A stretch of 64,000 bases of DNA from Salmo trutta (Eukaryota; Chordata; Actinopteri; Salmoniformes; Salmonidae), in assembly GCF_901001165.1 (NCBI RefSeq), contig NC_042971.1, forward strand, positions 11,491,471 through 11,555,470, given 5' to 3'. The position numbers were made by a program, and so were the translations under genes. Shown here one piece after another: positions 46,547 to 59,315 of the stretch (position 1 is its first letter; every line of letters begins with the position of its first letter). A model generated the notes under the pieces. The model did no database searches. It saw only the letters and a list, made by a program, of their open reading frames with translations, and was not told the origin of the DNA.

Positions 46547-48586
46547 TGTCACAGCTGTCGTGGAAGAGCGAATGGGACCAAGGCGCAGCGGGTTGCGTGC
46601 GCAACATATTTATTAAATAAAATGAGAACACCATGGAAAAACAATAAACAAACTAATGACAGGAACAGAGACGCAGGCTCAACAAAAGCAGTGCTCTCAA
46701 ACAACTACCCACAAGTGACAAACAAAACACACACCTATTTATAGGACTCCCAATCAGAGGCAACTAGAAACACCTGCCTCCAATTGAGAGTCCAGCACCC
46801 AACCTACACATAGAAAAACTACCCTAGAATATACACATAGAAATACAAACATAGACCAGTGACCAAAAAACCCCGTAATACATAAATAAACTACCCTCTG
46901 CCACGTCCTGACCAAACTACAATAACAAAATATCCTCTATACTGGTCAGGACGTGACAGTACCCCCCCCCAAAGGTGCAGACCCCGGATGCACCTAACAC
47001 AACACAGAAAACTCCCAAAACAAACAGAAAAATCCCCCTAACCTAAAGGGAGGGAAGGGAGGGTGGCTGCCGTCAACGACGGCACTGTGCTACACCCCCC
47101 TCCCCAACCCACCTATATCGGAGGCGGCTCAGGTGCGGGACGTGGACCCCGCTCCACCCTCGGCGTCGCCCACTTAGGTGGCGCCCCTGGCCGCGTCGGA
47201 GGATTGGTGGGCGACCCTGACTTCGCCCGGCTGGTGGGCGGTGATGGCTGCGCCCGGCTGACGGGCGGCGATGGCTGCGCCCGGCTGACGGGCGACCCTT
47301 GCTGTGCCCGGCTGGCGGATGACCCTGGCTGCGCCCGACTGGCGGGCGGCTCTGGCGGCTCCTGACTGGCGGGCGGCTCTGGCGGCTACTGACTGGCGGG
47401 CGGCTCTGGCGGCTCCTGACTGGCGGGCGGCTCTGGCGGCTCCTGACTGGCGGGCGGCTCTGGCTGCTCCTGACTGGCTGGCGGCTCTGGCGGCACCAGA
47501 CTGGCGAGGCTGGGCTGACGCACTAGAAGCCTGATGCGTGGTGCTGGTACAGGATGTGCCAGTCTGGGCACGCACCTCAGGGCTAGTGCGGGGAGCGGGA
47601 ACAGGCCGAATCGGACTGGGTTGACGCACTAGAAGCCTGATGCGTGGGGCTGGTACTGGACATGCCAGCCTGGAGACACGCACCTCAGGGCTAGTGCGGG
47701 GAGCGGGAACAGGCCGAGTCGGACTGGGTTGACGCACTAGAAGCCTGATGCGTGGGGCTGGTACTGGACGTGCCAGCCTGGAGACACGCACCTCAAGGCT
47801 AGTGCGTGTAACGGGAAACACTGGACCGTAGAGGCGCACTGGCGGTCTCGAGTGCAGGGCTGGCATCACCCCTACTGGCTGGATGCCCACTTTCCCCTGG
47901 CACATGCGGGGCGCTGGTACTGCGCGTACCGGCCTGAAAATACCCGGCCTCGCCACAGCACCCATCACCCCAAAGCACGGGACCTGTCCAGTATGTCTCT
48001 GCCCAAAAAGGGTACGGGGAGCTGGCCTGGGGCTCCATCCTCGCCCCGCCAAACTGCCCTTGTGCCCCCCCCCAGAAAATTCTTGGGGCTGCCTCTCGGG
48101 CTCCCTTACCAGCCGTGTTCCCCGGTCCTTGCCAGATTTCCTCCGCTGCTTGGTCCTGTTGTGGTGGGTAGTTCTGTCACAGCTGTCGTGGAAGAGAGAA
48201 TGGGACCAAGGCGCAGCGGGTTGCGTGCTCAACATATTTATTAAATAAAATGAGAACACCACGGAAAAACAATAAACAAACTAACGACAGGAACAGAGAA
48301 GCAGGCTCAACAAAAGCAGTGCTCTCAAACAACTACCCGCAAGTGACAAACAAAACACACACCTATTTATAGGACTCCCAATCAGAGGCAACTAGAAACA
48401 CCTGCCTCCAATTGAGAGTCCAGCACCCAACCTACACATAGAAAAACTACCCTAGAATATACACATAGAAAGACAAACATAGACCAGTGACCAAAAAAAC
48501 CCGTAATACATAAATAAACTACCCTCTGCCACGTCCTGACCAAACTACAATAACAAAATATCCTCTATACTGGTCAGGACGTGACA
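46547..48586 (-). mobile_element. Complete non-autonomous LTR retrotransposon with 5-bp target duplication
   Basis: Two LTRs of 412 bp each (46547-46958 and 48175-48586) begin TGTCAC and end GTGACA. By eye they differ at about eight positions (about 98% identical). GAACG flanks the element on both sides (46542-46546 and 48587-48591). The LTR has TATTTATAGGAC (TATA-like when reversed) and a polyadenylation-type AATAAA context. A purine tract (G-run before position 46959, minus strand) precedes the 3' LTR. The internal part is only about 1.2 kb. Its one long ORF (48262-47174, 362 codons) starts inside the 5' LTR, passes through CDRTTHHNRTKQRRKS and FSGGGHKGSLAG, and ends in Ala/Arg/Gly repeats. 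No protease, reverse transcriptase or integrase is encoded, so it must be mobilised by another element. Confidence 0.88.
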
Positions 48587-49246
48587 GAACGCTTTCACTT
48601 AGCATTTCCATTGAGATTTACCCACACACCAGTGAGTTGCCAGTGTTTTATGTTAATGCAGTAGCAGTGTGTGGGTAAAATCACTGTGGAAGCCAAGCTA
48701 AACCTGTAAAAAAGCAATACAATCTTTGTTGTGATAATTGCATTGTTTGCTCTATAACCCATTCGTTCATACGCCACCATGATATACAATAAGGCCGTGA
48801 CAACAAAAACAACAGTCACACAGTGACAGGATAAATTCAACTACCCATACTTTTGTTTCATCACAAAACTGCAGAGCAACATCTGTCCGCTGAAGTCCAC
48901 AAAGCAAATATTGCATGTAACAAACAGTTATATCTCCTGCAGCATGGTCAAGAAAGTTCATGTTTTTACAGTTTACTAAACAACTACTGATTTAGAACAA
49001 CCGCAAGTCAGCACAAAAACAACAGGAGCATCCTTTCCGCTATTCCAGCGTCATTTCCATTTAAACATTTATCAAATCAACAAGGCTATTTAAACGTTCA
49101 TCAAATCAACAATGCTATATATGCTTAAAGATAAAATATATATAGTTAAAGATACCAAAAACGATTTAGTCCAATCAATGTTATTAAATATCAGGTGGCT
49201 GTCCTAGCAAGCTAGCTACTTATTACTTGTATTTATTTATTTAACC
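48587..49246. other. No recognisable gene
   Basis: Sequence between the LTR element and the L2 LINE. Short minus-strand ORFs without visible homology. Confidence 0.3.
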
Positions 49247-49289
49247 TTTTTTTTAACTAGGCAAGTGAATTAAGAACAAATTCTTATTT

Positions 49290-52245
49290 ACAATGACATT
49301 TACATTTACATTTAAGTCATTTAGCAGACGCTCTTATCCAGAGCGACTTACAAATTGGTGCATTCACCTTATGATATCCAGTGGAACAACCACTTTACAA
49401 TAGTGCATCTAAATCTTTTAAGGGGGGGGGGGGTTAGAAGGATTACTTTATCCTATCCCAGGTATTCCTTAAAGAGGTGGGGTTTCAGGTGTCTCCGGAA
49501 GGTGGTGATTGACTCCGCTGTCCTGGCGTTGTGAGGGAGCTTGTTCCATCATTGGGGTGCCAGAGCAGCGAACAGTTTGGACTGGGCTGAGCGGGAACCG
49601 TGCTTCCTCAGAGGTAGGGGGGCCAGCAGGCCAGAGGTGGATGAACGCAGTGCCCTTGTTTGGGTGTAGGGCCTGATCAGAGCCTGAAGGTATGGAGGTG
49701 CCGTTCCCCTCACAGCTCCGTAGGCAAGCACCATGGTCTTGTAGCGGATGCGAGCTTCAACTGGAAGCCAGTGGAGAGAGCGGAGGAGCGGGGTGACGTG
49801 AGAGAACTTGGGAAGGTTGAACACCAGACGCGCTGCGGCGTTCTGGATGAGTTGTAGGGGTTTAATGGCACAGGCAGGGAGCCCAGCCAACAGTGAGTTG
49901 CAGTAATCCAGACGGGAGATGACAAGTGCCTGGATTAGGACCTGCGTCGCTTCCTGTGTGAGGCAGGGTCGTACTCTGAGAATGTTGTAGAGCATGAACC
50001 TACAGGATCGGGTCACCGCCTTGATGTTAGTGGAGAACGACAGGGTGTTGTCCAGGATCACGCCAAGGTTCTTAGCACTCTGGGAGGAGGACACAAGGGA
50101 GTTGTCAACCGTGATGGTGAGATCATGGAACGGGCAGTCCTTCCCCGGGAGGAAGAGCAGCTCCGTCTTGCCGAGGTTCAGCTTGAGGTGGTGATCTGTC
50201 ATCCACACTGATATGTCTGCCAGACATGCAGAGATGCGATTCGCCGCCTGGTTATCAGAAGGGGGAAAGGAGAAGATTAATTGTGTGTCGTCTGCATAGC
50301 AATGATAGGAGAGACCATGTGAGGATATGACAGAGCCAAGTGACTTGGTGTATAGCGAGAATAGGAGAGGGCCTAGAACAGAGCCCTGGGGGACACCAGT
50401 GGTGAGAGCGCGTGGTGCGGAGACAGATTCTCGCCACGCCACCTGGTAGGAGCGACCTGTCAGGTAGGACGCAATCCAAGCGTGGGCCGCGCCGGGGATG
50501 CCCAACTCGGAGAGGGTGGAGAGGAGGATCTGATGGTTCACAGTATCAAAGGCAGCAGATAGGTCTAGAAGGATGAGAGCAGAGGAGAGAGAGTTAGCTT
50601 TAGCAGTGCAGAGAGCCTCCATGACACAGAGAAGAGCAGTCTCAGTTGAATGCCCAGTCTTGAAACCTGACTGATTAGGATCAAGAAGGTCATTCTGAGA
50701 GAGATAGCAGGAGAGCTGGCCAAGGACGGCACGTTCAAGAGTTTTGGAGAGAAAAGAAAGAAGGGATACTGGTCTGTAGTTGTTGACATGGGAGGGATCG
50801 AGTGTAGGTTTTTTTAGAAGGGGTGCAACTCTCGCTCTCTTGAAGACGGAAGGGACGTAGCCAGCGGTCAAGGATGAGTTGATGAGCGAGGTGAGGTAGG
50901 GGAGAAGGTCTCCGGAAATGGTCTGGAGAAGAGAGGAGGGGATAGAGTCAAGTGGGCAGGTTGTTGGGCGGCCGGCCGTCACAAGACGCGAGATTTCATC
51001 TGGAGAGAGAGGGGAGAAAGAGGTCAAAGCACGGGGTAGGGCAGTGTGAGCAGGACCAGCGGTGTCGTTTGACTTAGCAAACGAGGATCGGATATCGTCA
51101 ACCTTCTTTTCAAAATGGTTGACGAAGTCATCCGCAGAGAGGGAGGAGGGGGGAGGGGGAGGAGGATTCAGGAGGGAGGAGAAGGTAGCAAAGAGCTTCC
51201 TAGGGTTAGAGGCAGATGCTTGGAATTTAGAGTGGTAGAAAGTGGCTTTAGCAGCAGAGACAGAAGAGGAGAATGTAGAGAGGAGGGAGTGAAAGGATGC
51301 CAGGTCCGCAGGGAGGCGAGTTTTCCTCCATTTCCGCTCGGCTGCCCGGAGCCCTGTTCTGTGAGCTCGCAGTGAGTCGTCGAGCCACGGAGCAGGAGGG
51401 GAGGACCGAGCCGGCCTGGAGGATAGGGGACAGAGAAAATCAAAGGATGCAGAAAGGGAGGAGAGGAGGGTTGAGGAGGCAGAATCAGGAGATAGGTTGG
51501 AGAAGGTTTGAGCAGAGGGAAGAGATGATAGGATGGAAGAGGAGAGAGTAGCGGGAGAGAGAGCGAAGGTTGGGACGGCGCAATACCATCCGAGTAGGGG
51601 CAGAGTGAGAAGTGTTGGATGAGAGCGAGAGGGAAAAGGATACAAGGTAGTGGTCGGAGATTTGGAGGGGAGTTGCAATGAGATTAGTGGAAGAACAGCA
51701 TCTAGTAAAGTTGAGGTCAAGCGTATTGCCTGCCTTGTGAGTAGGGGGGGAAGGTGAGAGGGTGAGGTTAAAAGAGGAGAGGAGTGGAAAGAAGGAGGCA
51801 GAGAGGAATGAGTCAAAGGTAGACGTGGGGAGGTTAAAGTCACCCAGAACTGTGAGAGGTGAGCCATCCTCAGGAAAGGAACTTATCAAGGCGTCAAGCT
51901 CATTGATGAACTCTCCAAGGGAACCTGGAGGGCGATAAATGATAAGGATGTTAAGCTTGAAAGGGCTGGTAACTGTGACAGCATGGAATTCAAATGAGGA
52001 GATAGACAGATGGGTCAGGGGAGAAAGAGAGAATGTCCACTTGGGAGAGATGAGGATTCCAGTGCCACCACCCCGCTGGCTCGATGCTCTAGGGGTATGC
52101 GAGAATACGTGGGCAGACGAGGAGAGAGCAGTAGGAGTAGCAGTGTTATCTGTGGTAATCCATGTTTCCGTCAGCGCCAGGAAGTCTAGGGACGGCCTAC
52201 CAAGAGGCAAAAGGCCTCCTGCGGAGATAGGGGCTGGGATTAGAA
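49290..52245 (-). mobile_element. L2-type LINE, nearly complete coding region with one frameshift
   Basis: On the minus strand an endonuclease part (52210-51560; LDFLALTETWIT, then RGGGTGILIS, LNILIIYRPPG, TVLGDFNLP, DLNFTRC, ISDHYLVSF) is the APE-type fold. It runs into a reverse-transcriptase ORF (51867-49549; NNYRPVSLLSFLSKTLERAV, LDLSAAFDTVNH, TTGVPQGSVLGPLLFSLYT, YHCYADDTQL, NLGVILD). The catalytic YADD is intact. A single frameshift near 51560 separates the two. The endonuclease lacks its first residues, so the element is 5'-truncated. The 3' end (49290-49350) is TTTACATTTAAGTCATTTAG, the tail shared with salmonid SINEs. A separate SINE-like tail lies at 49247-49288. Confidence 0.92.
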
Positions 52246-52249
52246 AGCA

Positions 52250-53651
52250 AAATGCTACTGCAGGACATCAACACAAGCAGACCAGAAACAGACAATTAAG
52301 TTTTGTTTAGAAATTGATTTCATTGGTGTGAAGCCAAATCCAAACTGGCCACCCTTGGGGGGCGTTTTGCTACACCAGGACAACCCACAGTTCAGCTCAG
52401 CTCAGCTCAACGCTGATTGCCAAATTATTTTATAAAATGTTTTATCAATAGAGGCCAAATGCTTGCTGGCATCAATCAATCAAATTCTATGCCAGCAACA
52501 TGTTATACTCTTTTGGTCCAGACAGCATCAGATACATGGGCTAAACATACTGAGACAGATTGGTGCTGTTTCCCTCGCTCGGATGATTTCTCCGGTAAGA
52601 TTCAGCCACTTGCGAATTGATGGAAAATTATAAAAACACACAGAGAGACGAAAGATAAATTATTTTATCATTTGTATTTTTTTGTTGATTAAATATTTGG
52701 GCAGCCTGGCTTCCCTTGGCGTCCATGAACATGAACTGTGTTAATGTAAACTCCAGTGTAATTGTGTTTCTATAGCTAGTGCTCGTTTCTGTTTCCATCT
52801 ACGCAGGCCAGTGTCCGTGTCTCACTGGGCCATGGATCCAGCGGACCTGCTCTGACTTAGGGCCAATGCCAGGCCAGCTGGCATTTACATTTCAATGGCT
52901 AACACCTTTTCAAAAGGCAACTGTCTTGATGATGCAGAGGTTGTTGATCCTGCTATACCCAAGTCTTTAGTGTCACACTACCAATGCAATCACAATTACA
53001 CTAGAGCTTACATTAACATAACACTGGCGACACAATGGTGTGGGGTAAGTCTTAGGTGGAAGTGCACCGTTAAGGAGGTGGTAGACATAGAAAAATATAG
53101 GGGAAGCACTCCCTATGTGTTCAGTGTGTGTCCCACTCCCAGGTCGCCTGCTTGTGGTCTTGTCCCAGCTTGCCTCACTTGTCACCCTGGCGGGCCGCAC
53201 TGTGAGCCCCTATACGAACCGCCTCGCCCCTATACCCATCCACTCGTCCCACGGGTTTCATTCAATGGGACGGGCGCACACAGGAGTAAACAAACACAAA
53301 CACAGAGAGAAACAGAGATGTTGGTGACTGTCGCCAGCTAACCCCCGCACCACAGTGTCCCTGTCTGAGGAGAGGATTACGTGTTTGTTGTCTGATGGAG
53401 TCTCTGGTGACAGACTGTGTGACGACGCTCAGATCCACTGATACTCCCTGTCTCTCACATCTTCCATTACACCCAAACACATCAACACAGTCATCCATCA
53501 TATCAAACCACAGAGGCATTTATCCCCTGACAGATACATCTCATAATGTAAGGTCATAGAGTTACAGCCATAGAAAAATTATCTCCAGAACCAAATTGCT
53601 GCGGTCTGAGGGGCTCCGCAGATTCTAGTTATTCTATTTCTTTGGTAACAA
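52250..53651. other. No recognisable gene
   Basis: Mixed sequence with short ORFs on both strands and no visible homology. TTCAGCTCAGCTCAGCTCAA near 52390 is a small tandem run. Confidence 0.3.
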
Positions 53652-54439
53652 CCCAGCTAGCACATAATGCTTTGAGAACCATGTGTTTCTTAGAGCTTGG
53701 TAAGAGTGTGGTTGCTAACAGAATGTTTCCTAAAAGTTAAAAAATGGTTACGTTTTAACGTCCTCCAACTGGTTTGACATTGGGAATGTTCTTCTGTGGG
53801 AATTTCAGTACTTCAGCATAACGTTTCCTACAGGTTTGCTCATGGTTTTATTTAAAGTAATGTTCTCAAAATGTTTCAAGAATGTTAAGAAACAACATTC
53901 TTCTTTGGGAATTTTAGTACTTCCACAGACCATTGCAGAACAAGTTTCGATGTGGTTCTATTTAAAGTCATATTTTTGCTACATTCTGGAAATGTTAGAA
54001 AAATGTTGTGACTTAAGCAATGTTCTCATATTCAGAGAATTTATGGTTCTCTTTTATGTCAGTTCTTGGCAATATTCTGTGAATTGTTAAGTGTCTTCAG
54101 GTGTGTTGGCCGGGACCACTAATTGGCCACACCAGGGGTGTGTATTCATTACAGAAACCGTTTACCATATAAGAACCAAGCGCAAGACAACAGAGATATG
54201 GGGAGCGACCTATCTGAATTTGTCCAATAGAAACTCTCATTTGCATTTTCCGTTTGAAGTAAATTGTTTTTGTTGCAAAACGTCATGTCTGTTTTCAAAG
54301 GGTAAAACTATGAACATTAACAACAACAGTTACTGTATATTAAAAATATTGTTTAAATGTCCTAAAGTAAATAAACTAAACTATTGGTCCCAAGACTTAA
54401 AAATAACTGAAGATGGAGGGAAAGTTGGAGCATAACTAA

Positions 54440-55180
54440 CAAAATTACAGTTAAGAAAAATGTATGCTTAATCCAGTATAGACTAATGTTTCGAATTTAT
54501 TATACAAGATACAAAATTCACAAACTCTACAGATTGTCACGCCCTGACCTGAGAGAGCCGTTTTTCTCTGTTTGGTTAGGTCAGGGTGTGATATGGGGTG
54601 GGCATTCTATGTCATTGTATTTCTTTCTTTTGGCTGAGTATGGTTTCCAATCAGAGGCAGCTGTCTATCGTTGTCTCTGATTGGGAATCATACTTAGGCA
54701 GCCCTTTTTCCCTCCTTCAGTGTGGGATCTTGTTTTTGTATAGCTCAGTAAAGCCTGCAGAACGTGACGTTCGGTTTCCGTTGGTTGTTGTTTTGATTTA
54801 GTGTTTTGAGTTATAATAAATATTTATCATGAGCACTTACCACGCTGCATCTTGGTCTCCTCCTTACGACGATCGTCACACAGATTCTACAGCAGAGTCA
54901 TGTCTTAAGTGTAAAACTAATAATGACTCAATAATCCATGCTTTATAGGAATGCTATCAAGTCAAAAAGTTATGGACTGAGATATAAAGTTGGCTTTCAG
55001 AAGTATGATAATGTAAACATACTTTTAAGCCATCTGCATATTTCAAGACATGGCATATGAGGGTGTAGTGAGAAACCCAAAGGGGCTAGATGATTCTCTT
55101 CTCATCAATCAATTCGCCATCATTAACACAATGGAAAAATCAAATGAAAAGGTCACAACATTTAGAGAATGTTATTTAAT
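54440..55180 (+). mobile_element. L1-type LINE fragment, split by a solo LTR
   Basis: The left piece encodes MFRIYYTRYKIHKLYR (54486-54534). The right piece (from 54886) encodes SCLKCKTNNDSIIHALWECY-like residues. Removing the LTR and one CAGAT copy rejoins the reading frame. Stops (for example the TAG in CTTTATAGGAATGC) show that it is dead. Confidence 0.7.
54535..54880 (+). mobile_element. Solo LTR with target-site duplication CAGAT
   Basis: It begins TGTCACGCCCTGACCTGAGA and ends GACGATCGTCACA, with CAGAT at 54530-54534 and 54881-54885. It contains TTGGGAATCATACTTAGGCA and a polyadenylation-like ATAATAAATATTTATCATGA. It is related to, but clearly distinct from, the LTRs at 33529 and 46547. 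Confidence 0.85.
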
Positions 55181-55409
55181 TACCTTCAAATAACCTATCA
55201 TTTCTGTTCTCAGAGCGTTAATGAAGCTTCCCAGGAAAACTTTCAGGTAACAAGAGTAAAACATTCTCAGAACCTCCCTGCAACCTAAAAATGAACGTTG
55301 CCAGAAAAGGCTAAATGTTCACTTCCGTTCTCAGATCGTTCCCACAGCCAATGTGAAACCAAAAACATACGTTCCCACAACTTCCAAGGAACCAAATGTG
55401 CTAGCTGGG

Positions 55410-55856
55410 AATCAAGTGAGTCTGGGTCTTCCAACACTCAGACACTTATCTCAGCGCCTCACCATTGTTGGAACAGAGCCAGGAAGAGGGAACAGAGACA
55501 AACTGCAGGGGTAAACCCCATACCCCCTGCCTCTAGGCCATATCGCCAGGTACCACACACACAAGTTTAACCTCCACAACCACTACTGTGCTCTTAAACA
55601 TACTGAGCTGTCCAGGTACAGTAGATGGATTGGAAAGGCTCAGTGTAGATAATAATCACATTTCCCATTGACCTTTCACCTGTTACACTTTTCTGGCAAA
55701 CTGTCATCAGACTGTCTGATAGCCTTTTGCTCACATCAGACAGCGACAGAAACAAGCCCTGGCAGTCATTTTATCTGTAGCCAGCTTTCTATGGTCATAT
55801 CCGTTGCTTTGATCAGATCGCAAGTCAAGAGTGGAACTTTTCGTTGCACTCAGGTG
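55410..55856. other. Spacer between two transposons
   Basis: No gene recognised. It ends in CTCAGGTG, the left target duplication of the next element. Confidence 0.35.
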
Positions 55857-58800
55857 TAGCGCTGTGGTGGTCACGAAATTTAGTCAGCCAGTGATTGTCA
55901 AGCAAATAACTGTCGGTCTCACTTAGCATCTCCTGGCTCCACATACAGCCTACAAGCCACTGATGCAGACCTTTGGAACATCTACGTTTTAAAAAGTAGA
56001 ATAAATCCATGTAATATATCCTACACCTTCGCAATAAATCCATTATTTATTTTAGACAGGTCTAAAGAAGCGTGATATTAATAAAATGTAGTCTATTTCA
56101 GAAGAGCAGAATTGTAAACTCTGAGTAGTCCTTATGTTAGGTCCTGATCTGGTTATGCCAAATGGCTGTGGGCTACACTAGTTCATTTAGCAGACACGAT
56201 TAGCTTAGATTTACGTGGCATTATTTTTAAGTATGAAGAATACAATTGAACAAAGCTGAATGAAATATAAATTATATTTTCTCCAAACGATTTGAGGGTG
56301 TGCGCACATGCGGCTATTCTGTGTTGAGCGGCTAACAAAGAAACAGGTACTCCTATATGCTTGCCTTAGTTGTTACTAAGTTATTGTTCTACAAACGTTG
56401 GGCTATATGTTTTGACGTTTAACACATTGTAAGGCTGCATGATGCGACTAATGATGATTAGGAAAAAGTCGCTTGAAAAGGCATGAGCTCTGCTTTGTGT
56501 ATTGCGGAGGTTGTAAAACTTCATCAGGCTCTCATTCACAATTTGACAATCACTTGAAAATACCTAAAATAGTGTGGCCGTAATGCACCCTAAAAAAAAA
56601 TCCATGCCTTTTGCGGCTAGTGGCCGTGCGCGCTCCTAAGCACCTCTCACTCACATGGCTCTCCTTCATGTGATCGGTCCTTAACCAATTCTGAGGTGCA
56701 TATTGAAGATATTGGAAGAACTGTCCACATTTACTTTTCGTCAGCAAACAAGATGAGTAGGCCTAACGAACAGCAAAAGCACTAGCCTATGTCAATCTAC
56801 TATCCCCCACACTGTAATACAAAAGACGACCTATTCTATTCTGTGCAATAAATAAATATTCCAAACATGCTCTGGGACAGTTGTGGGATGAAATAGATCC
56901 CAATTTAATACAACCACTAGCATATTTTTTTTAATGCAATGTGGCTGACGCGACAGATCAGAACATTTAGCTTTAAATGTTTCTTAAACTATTAGGCTAT
57001 TTCTTCACATTATAAGCGTAGCAATGCGCACATGGCAGTAATGCTTTATTTATTAATGTGCATTTTTATGGTGACAATTATCTTCCCCAAACGTGAAACT
57101 CACGCGCTGCTTATGTATTCCAGTTACGCTCTACACCCCTTGTAAAGCGTATTAATGCGCTTAATTTTAATAAATTATTTGGCCACTTTAGCTGTGATAC
57201 AAACCTTATCAAAACATATAGACCTATGGGCTAGGCTACATGAGGTGTGCGACTATGATTAGAAAAAGTAGCAAAAAAAGGCATTTTTTTCTTGCCTTAT
57301 GCTGGGCAACTTTCACAAGTGATAAAATATAATTTTAAGTGATAGGCTAGTATTGTCACCATCAGACTATTCTTAACTCAATCTTGTCTAAACATATGCT
57401 AAATAATATACAGTACCAATCAAAAGTTTGGACACACCTACTCATTCAAAGGTTTTTCTTTATTTTTACTATTTTCTACATTGTATAATAATAGTGAAGA
57501 CATCAAAACTGAAATAACACATATGGAATCATGTAGTAACAAAAAAAGTGTTAAACAAATAAAAATATATTTTATGTTTGAGATTCTTCAAAGTAGCCAC
57601 CCTTTGCCTTGATGACAGCTTTGCACATTATTGGCATTCTCTCAACCAGCTTCACCTGGAATGCTTTTTCAACAGTCTTGAAGTTCAACACATATGCTGA
57701 ACACTTGTTGGCTGCTTTTCCTTCACTCTGCGGTCCAATTCATCCCAAACCATCTCAATTGGGTTGAGGTCGGGGGATTATGGAGGCCAGGTCATCTGAT
57801 GTAGCACTCCATCACTCGCCTTCTTGGTAAAATTGCCCTTACACAGCTTGGAGGTGTGTTGGGTCATTGTCCTGTTGAAAAACAAATGATAGTCCCACTA
57901 AGCGCAAACCAGATGGGACGGCGTATCGCTGCAGGATGCTGTGGTAGCCATGCTGGTTAAGTGAGCCTTGAATTCTAAATAAATCACCAACAACGTCACC
58001 AGCAAAGCACCCCCACACCCCACACCATCACACCTCCTCCTCCATGCTTCACGGTGGGAACCACACATACGGAGATCATCCGTTCACCTACTCTGCGTCT
58101 CACAAGGACACGGCAGTTGGAACCAAAAATCTAAAATTTGGACTCATTAGACCAAAGGACAGATTTCCACCAGTCTAATGTCCATTGCTCGTGTTTCTTG
58201 GCCCAAGCAAGTCTCTTCTTCTTACTGGTGTCCTATAGTAGTGGTTTCTTTGCAGCAATTTTACCATGAAGGCCTGATTCATGCAGTCTCCTCTGAACAG
58301 TTGATGTTGAGATGTGTCTGTTACTTGAACTCTGTGAAGTATTTATTTGGGCTGCAACCCGAGGTGCAGTTAACTTTAATGAACTTATCCTCTGCAGTAG
58401 AGGTAACTCTGGGTCTTCCTTTCCTGTGGTGGTGCCCATGAGAGCCAATTTCATCACAGCGCTTGATGGTTTTTGCGACTGCACTTGAGGAAACATTAAA
58501 AGTTCTTGACATTTTCTGGATTGACTGACTTTCATGTCTTAAAGTAATGACGGGCTGTCATTTCTCTTTGCTTATTTGAGCTGTTCTTGCCATACTATGG
58601 ACTTGGTCTTTTACCAAATAGGGCTATCTTCTGTATCTATCTTCTAAATATTGTGCAACATGAGATCATGGTCTCTCATGAAGTGTTTGATGAGATTTTC
58701 GATTAGATTTGCATTTGTATCAGAGTGATTAGAGGGACAATATAGTGCCAGGCAGTTAGCAAGTTTGGTAGGCTACTAATGACCATCAGCAGCATCAGCG

Positions 58801-58907
58801 CTTGGAGAAGCCTAATTACCGTGACTAAATGGTCACGTGGAATTTGACTGCCTTCATGACTGGTGACTGCCGTGTGTGGTAGTAATACGGTCACTGCAGC
58901 AGCCCTA
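55857..58907. mobile_element. hAT-like non-autonomous element with 8-bp target duplication
   Basis: The termini are TAGCGCTG on the left and CAGCCCTA on the right (one mismatch when inverted). CTCAGGTG lies at 55849-55856 and again at 58908-58915. An 8-bp duplication and short TAGNG-type ends are hallmarks of hAT transposons. Next to the ends, GTGGTCACG and CGGTCACTGCAG extend the inverted similarity. No transposase is visible. A Tc1-like element is nested at 57412-58640. Confidence 0.75.
57412..58640 (-). mobile_element. Tc1-like transposon, one end missing
   Basis: The terminus ACAGTACCAATCAAAAGTTT is present at the low-coordinate end. The minus strand encodes the N-terminal part, with VQRRLHESGLHGKIAAKKPLL near 58240. 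The C-terminal part is marked by a region complementary to CTCAATTGGGTTGAGG (57757) that fits NPIE. Frames are broken. The high-coordinate end is replaced by hAT-like sequence at about 58640. Confidence 0.8.
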
Positions 58908-59315
58908 CTCAGGTGTAAACTGCTGGAGCTGACAGGAGTTTATGAACAGTGAGACAGAGGTGAGGGATCTGAGAACAAGTCCCCACAAGCAGACAGAGAG
59001 AGCAAATACAGGTCGCCTCAAGGTAGTCCAGTTGGCTCACTGACAACCTGCTTTTACACACAAACCTACATAGATGCACAAGAACACACACACACTGCAC
59101 GAGCAAACGCACAAACATGCGCAAGCACACACACATACAGAGAAACAATAGCAAATTATAATGCGGTTGATTTAGTATTTGACTGAAATACTGTATATGA
59201 CTGACAGCACAGGGGGTGGTTTAAGAAAACTGTTTAAGTCATTTAAAGAATGCTTTCCAGTAAACTTCACCCTCCCCCTGATCCTGTGTCTTTGTTGGCA
59301 GTGTGTGAGGCAATA
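58908..59315. other. Spacer between two transposons
   Basis: Begins with the right CTCAGGTG target duplication. An ACACACACAC-rich run lies at 59050-59140. No gene recognised. Confidence 0.35.

Larger units (their letters stand above)
53652..55409. mobile_element. TIR element with CCCAGCTAGCACAT ends, copy 1
   Basis: The left end CCCAGCTAGCACAT and right end ATGTGCTAGCTGGG are perfect 14-bp inverted repeats. The interior repeats GAACGTTCC-like and GAACATTCT-like motifs and has no coding capacity of its own. An L1 fragment and a solo LTR lie inside. An inverted second copy is at 59316-61900. Confidence 0.7.
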
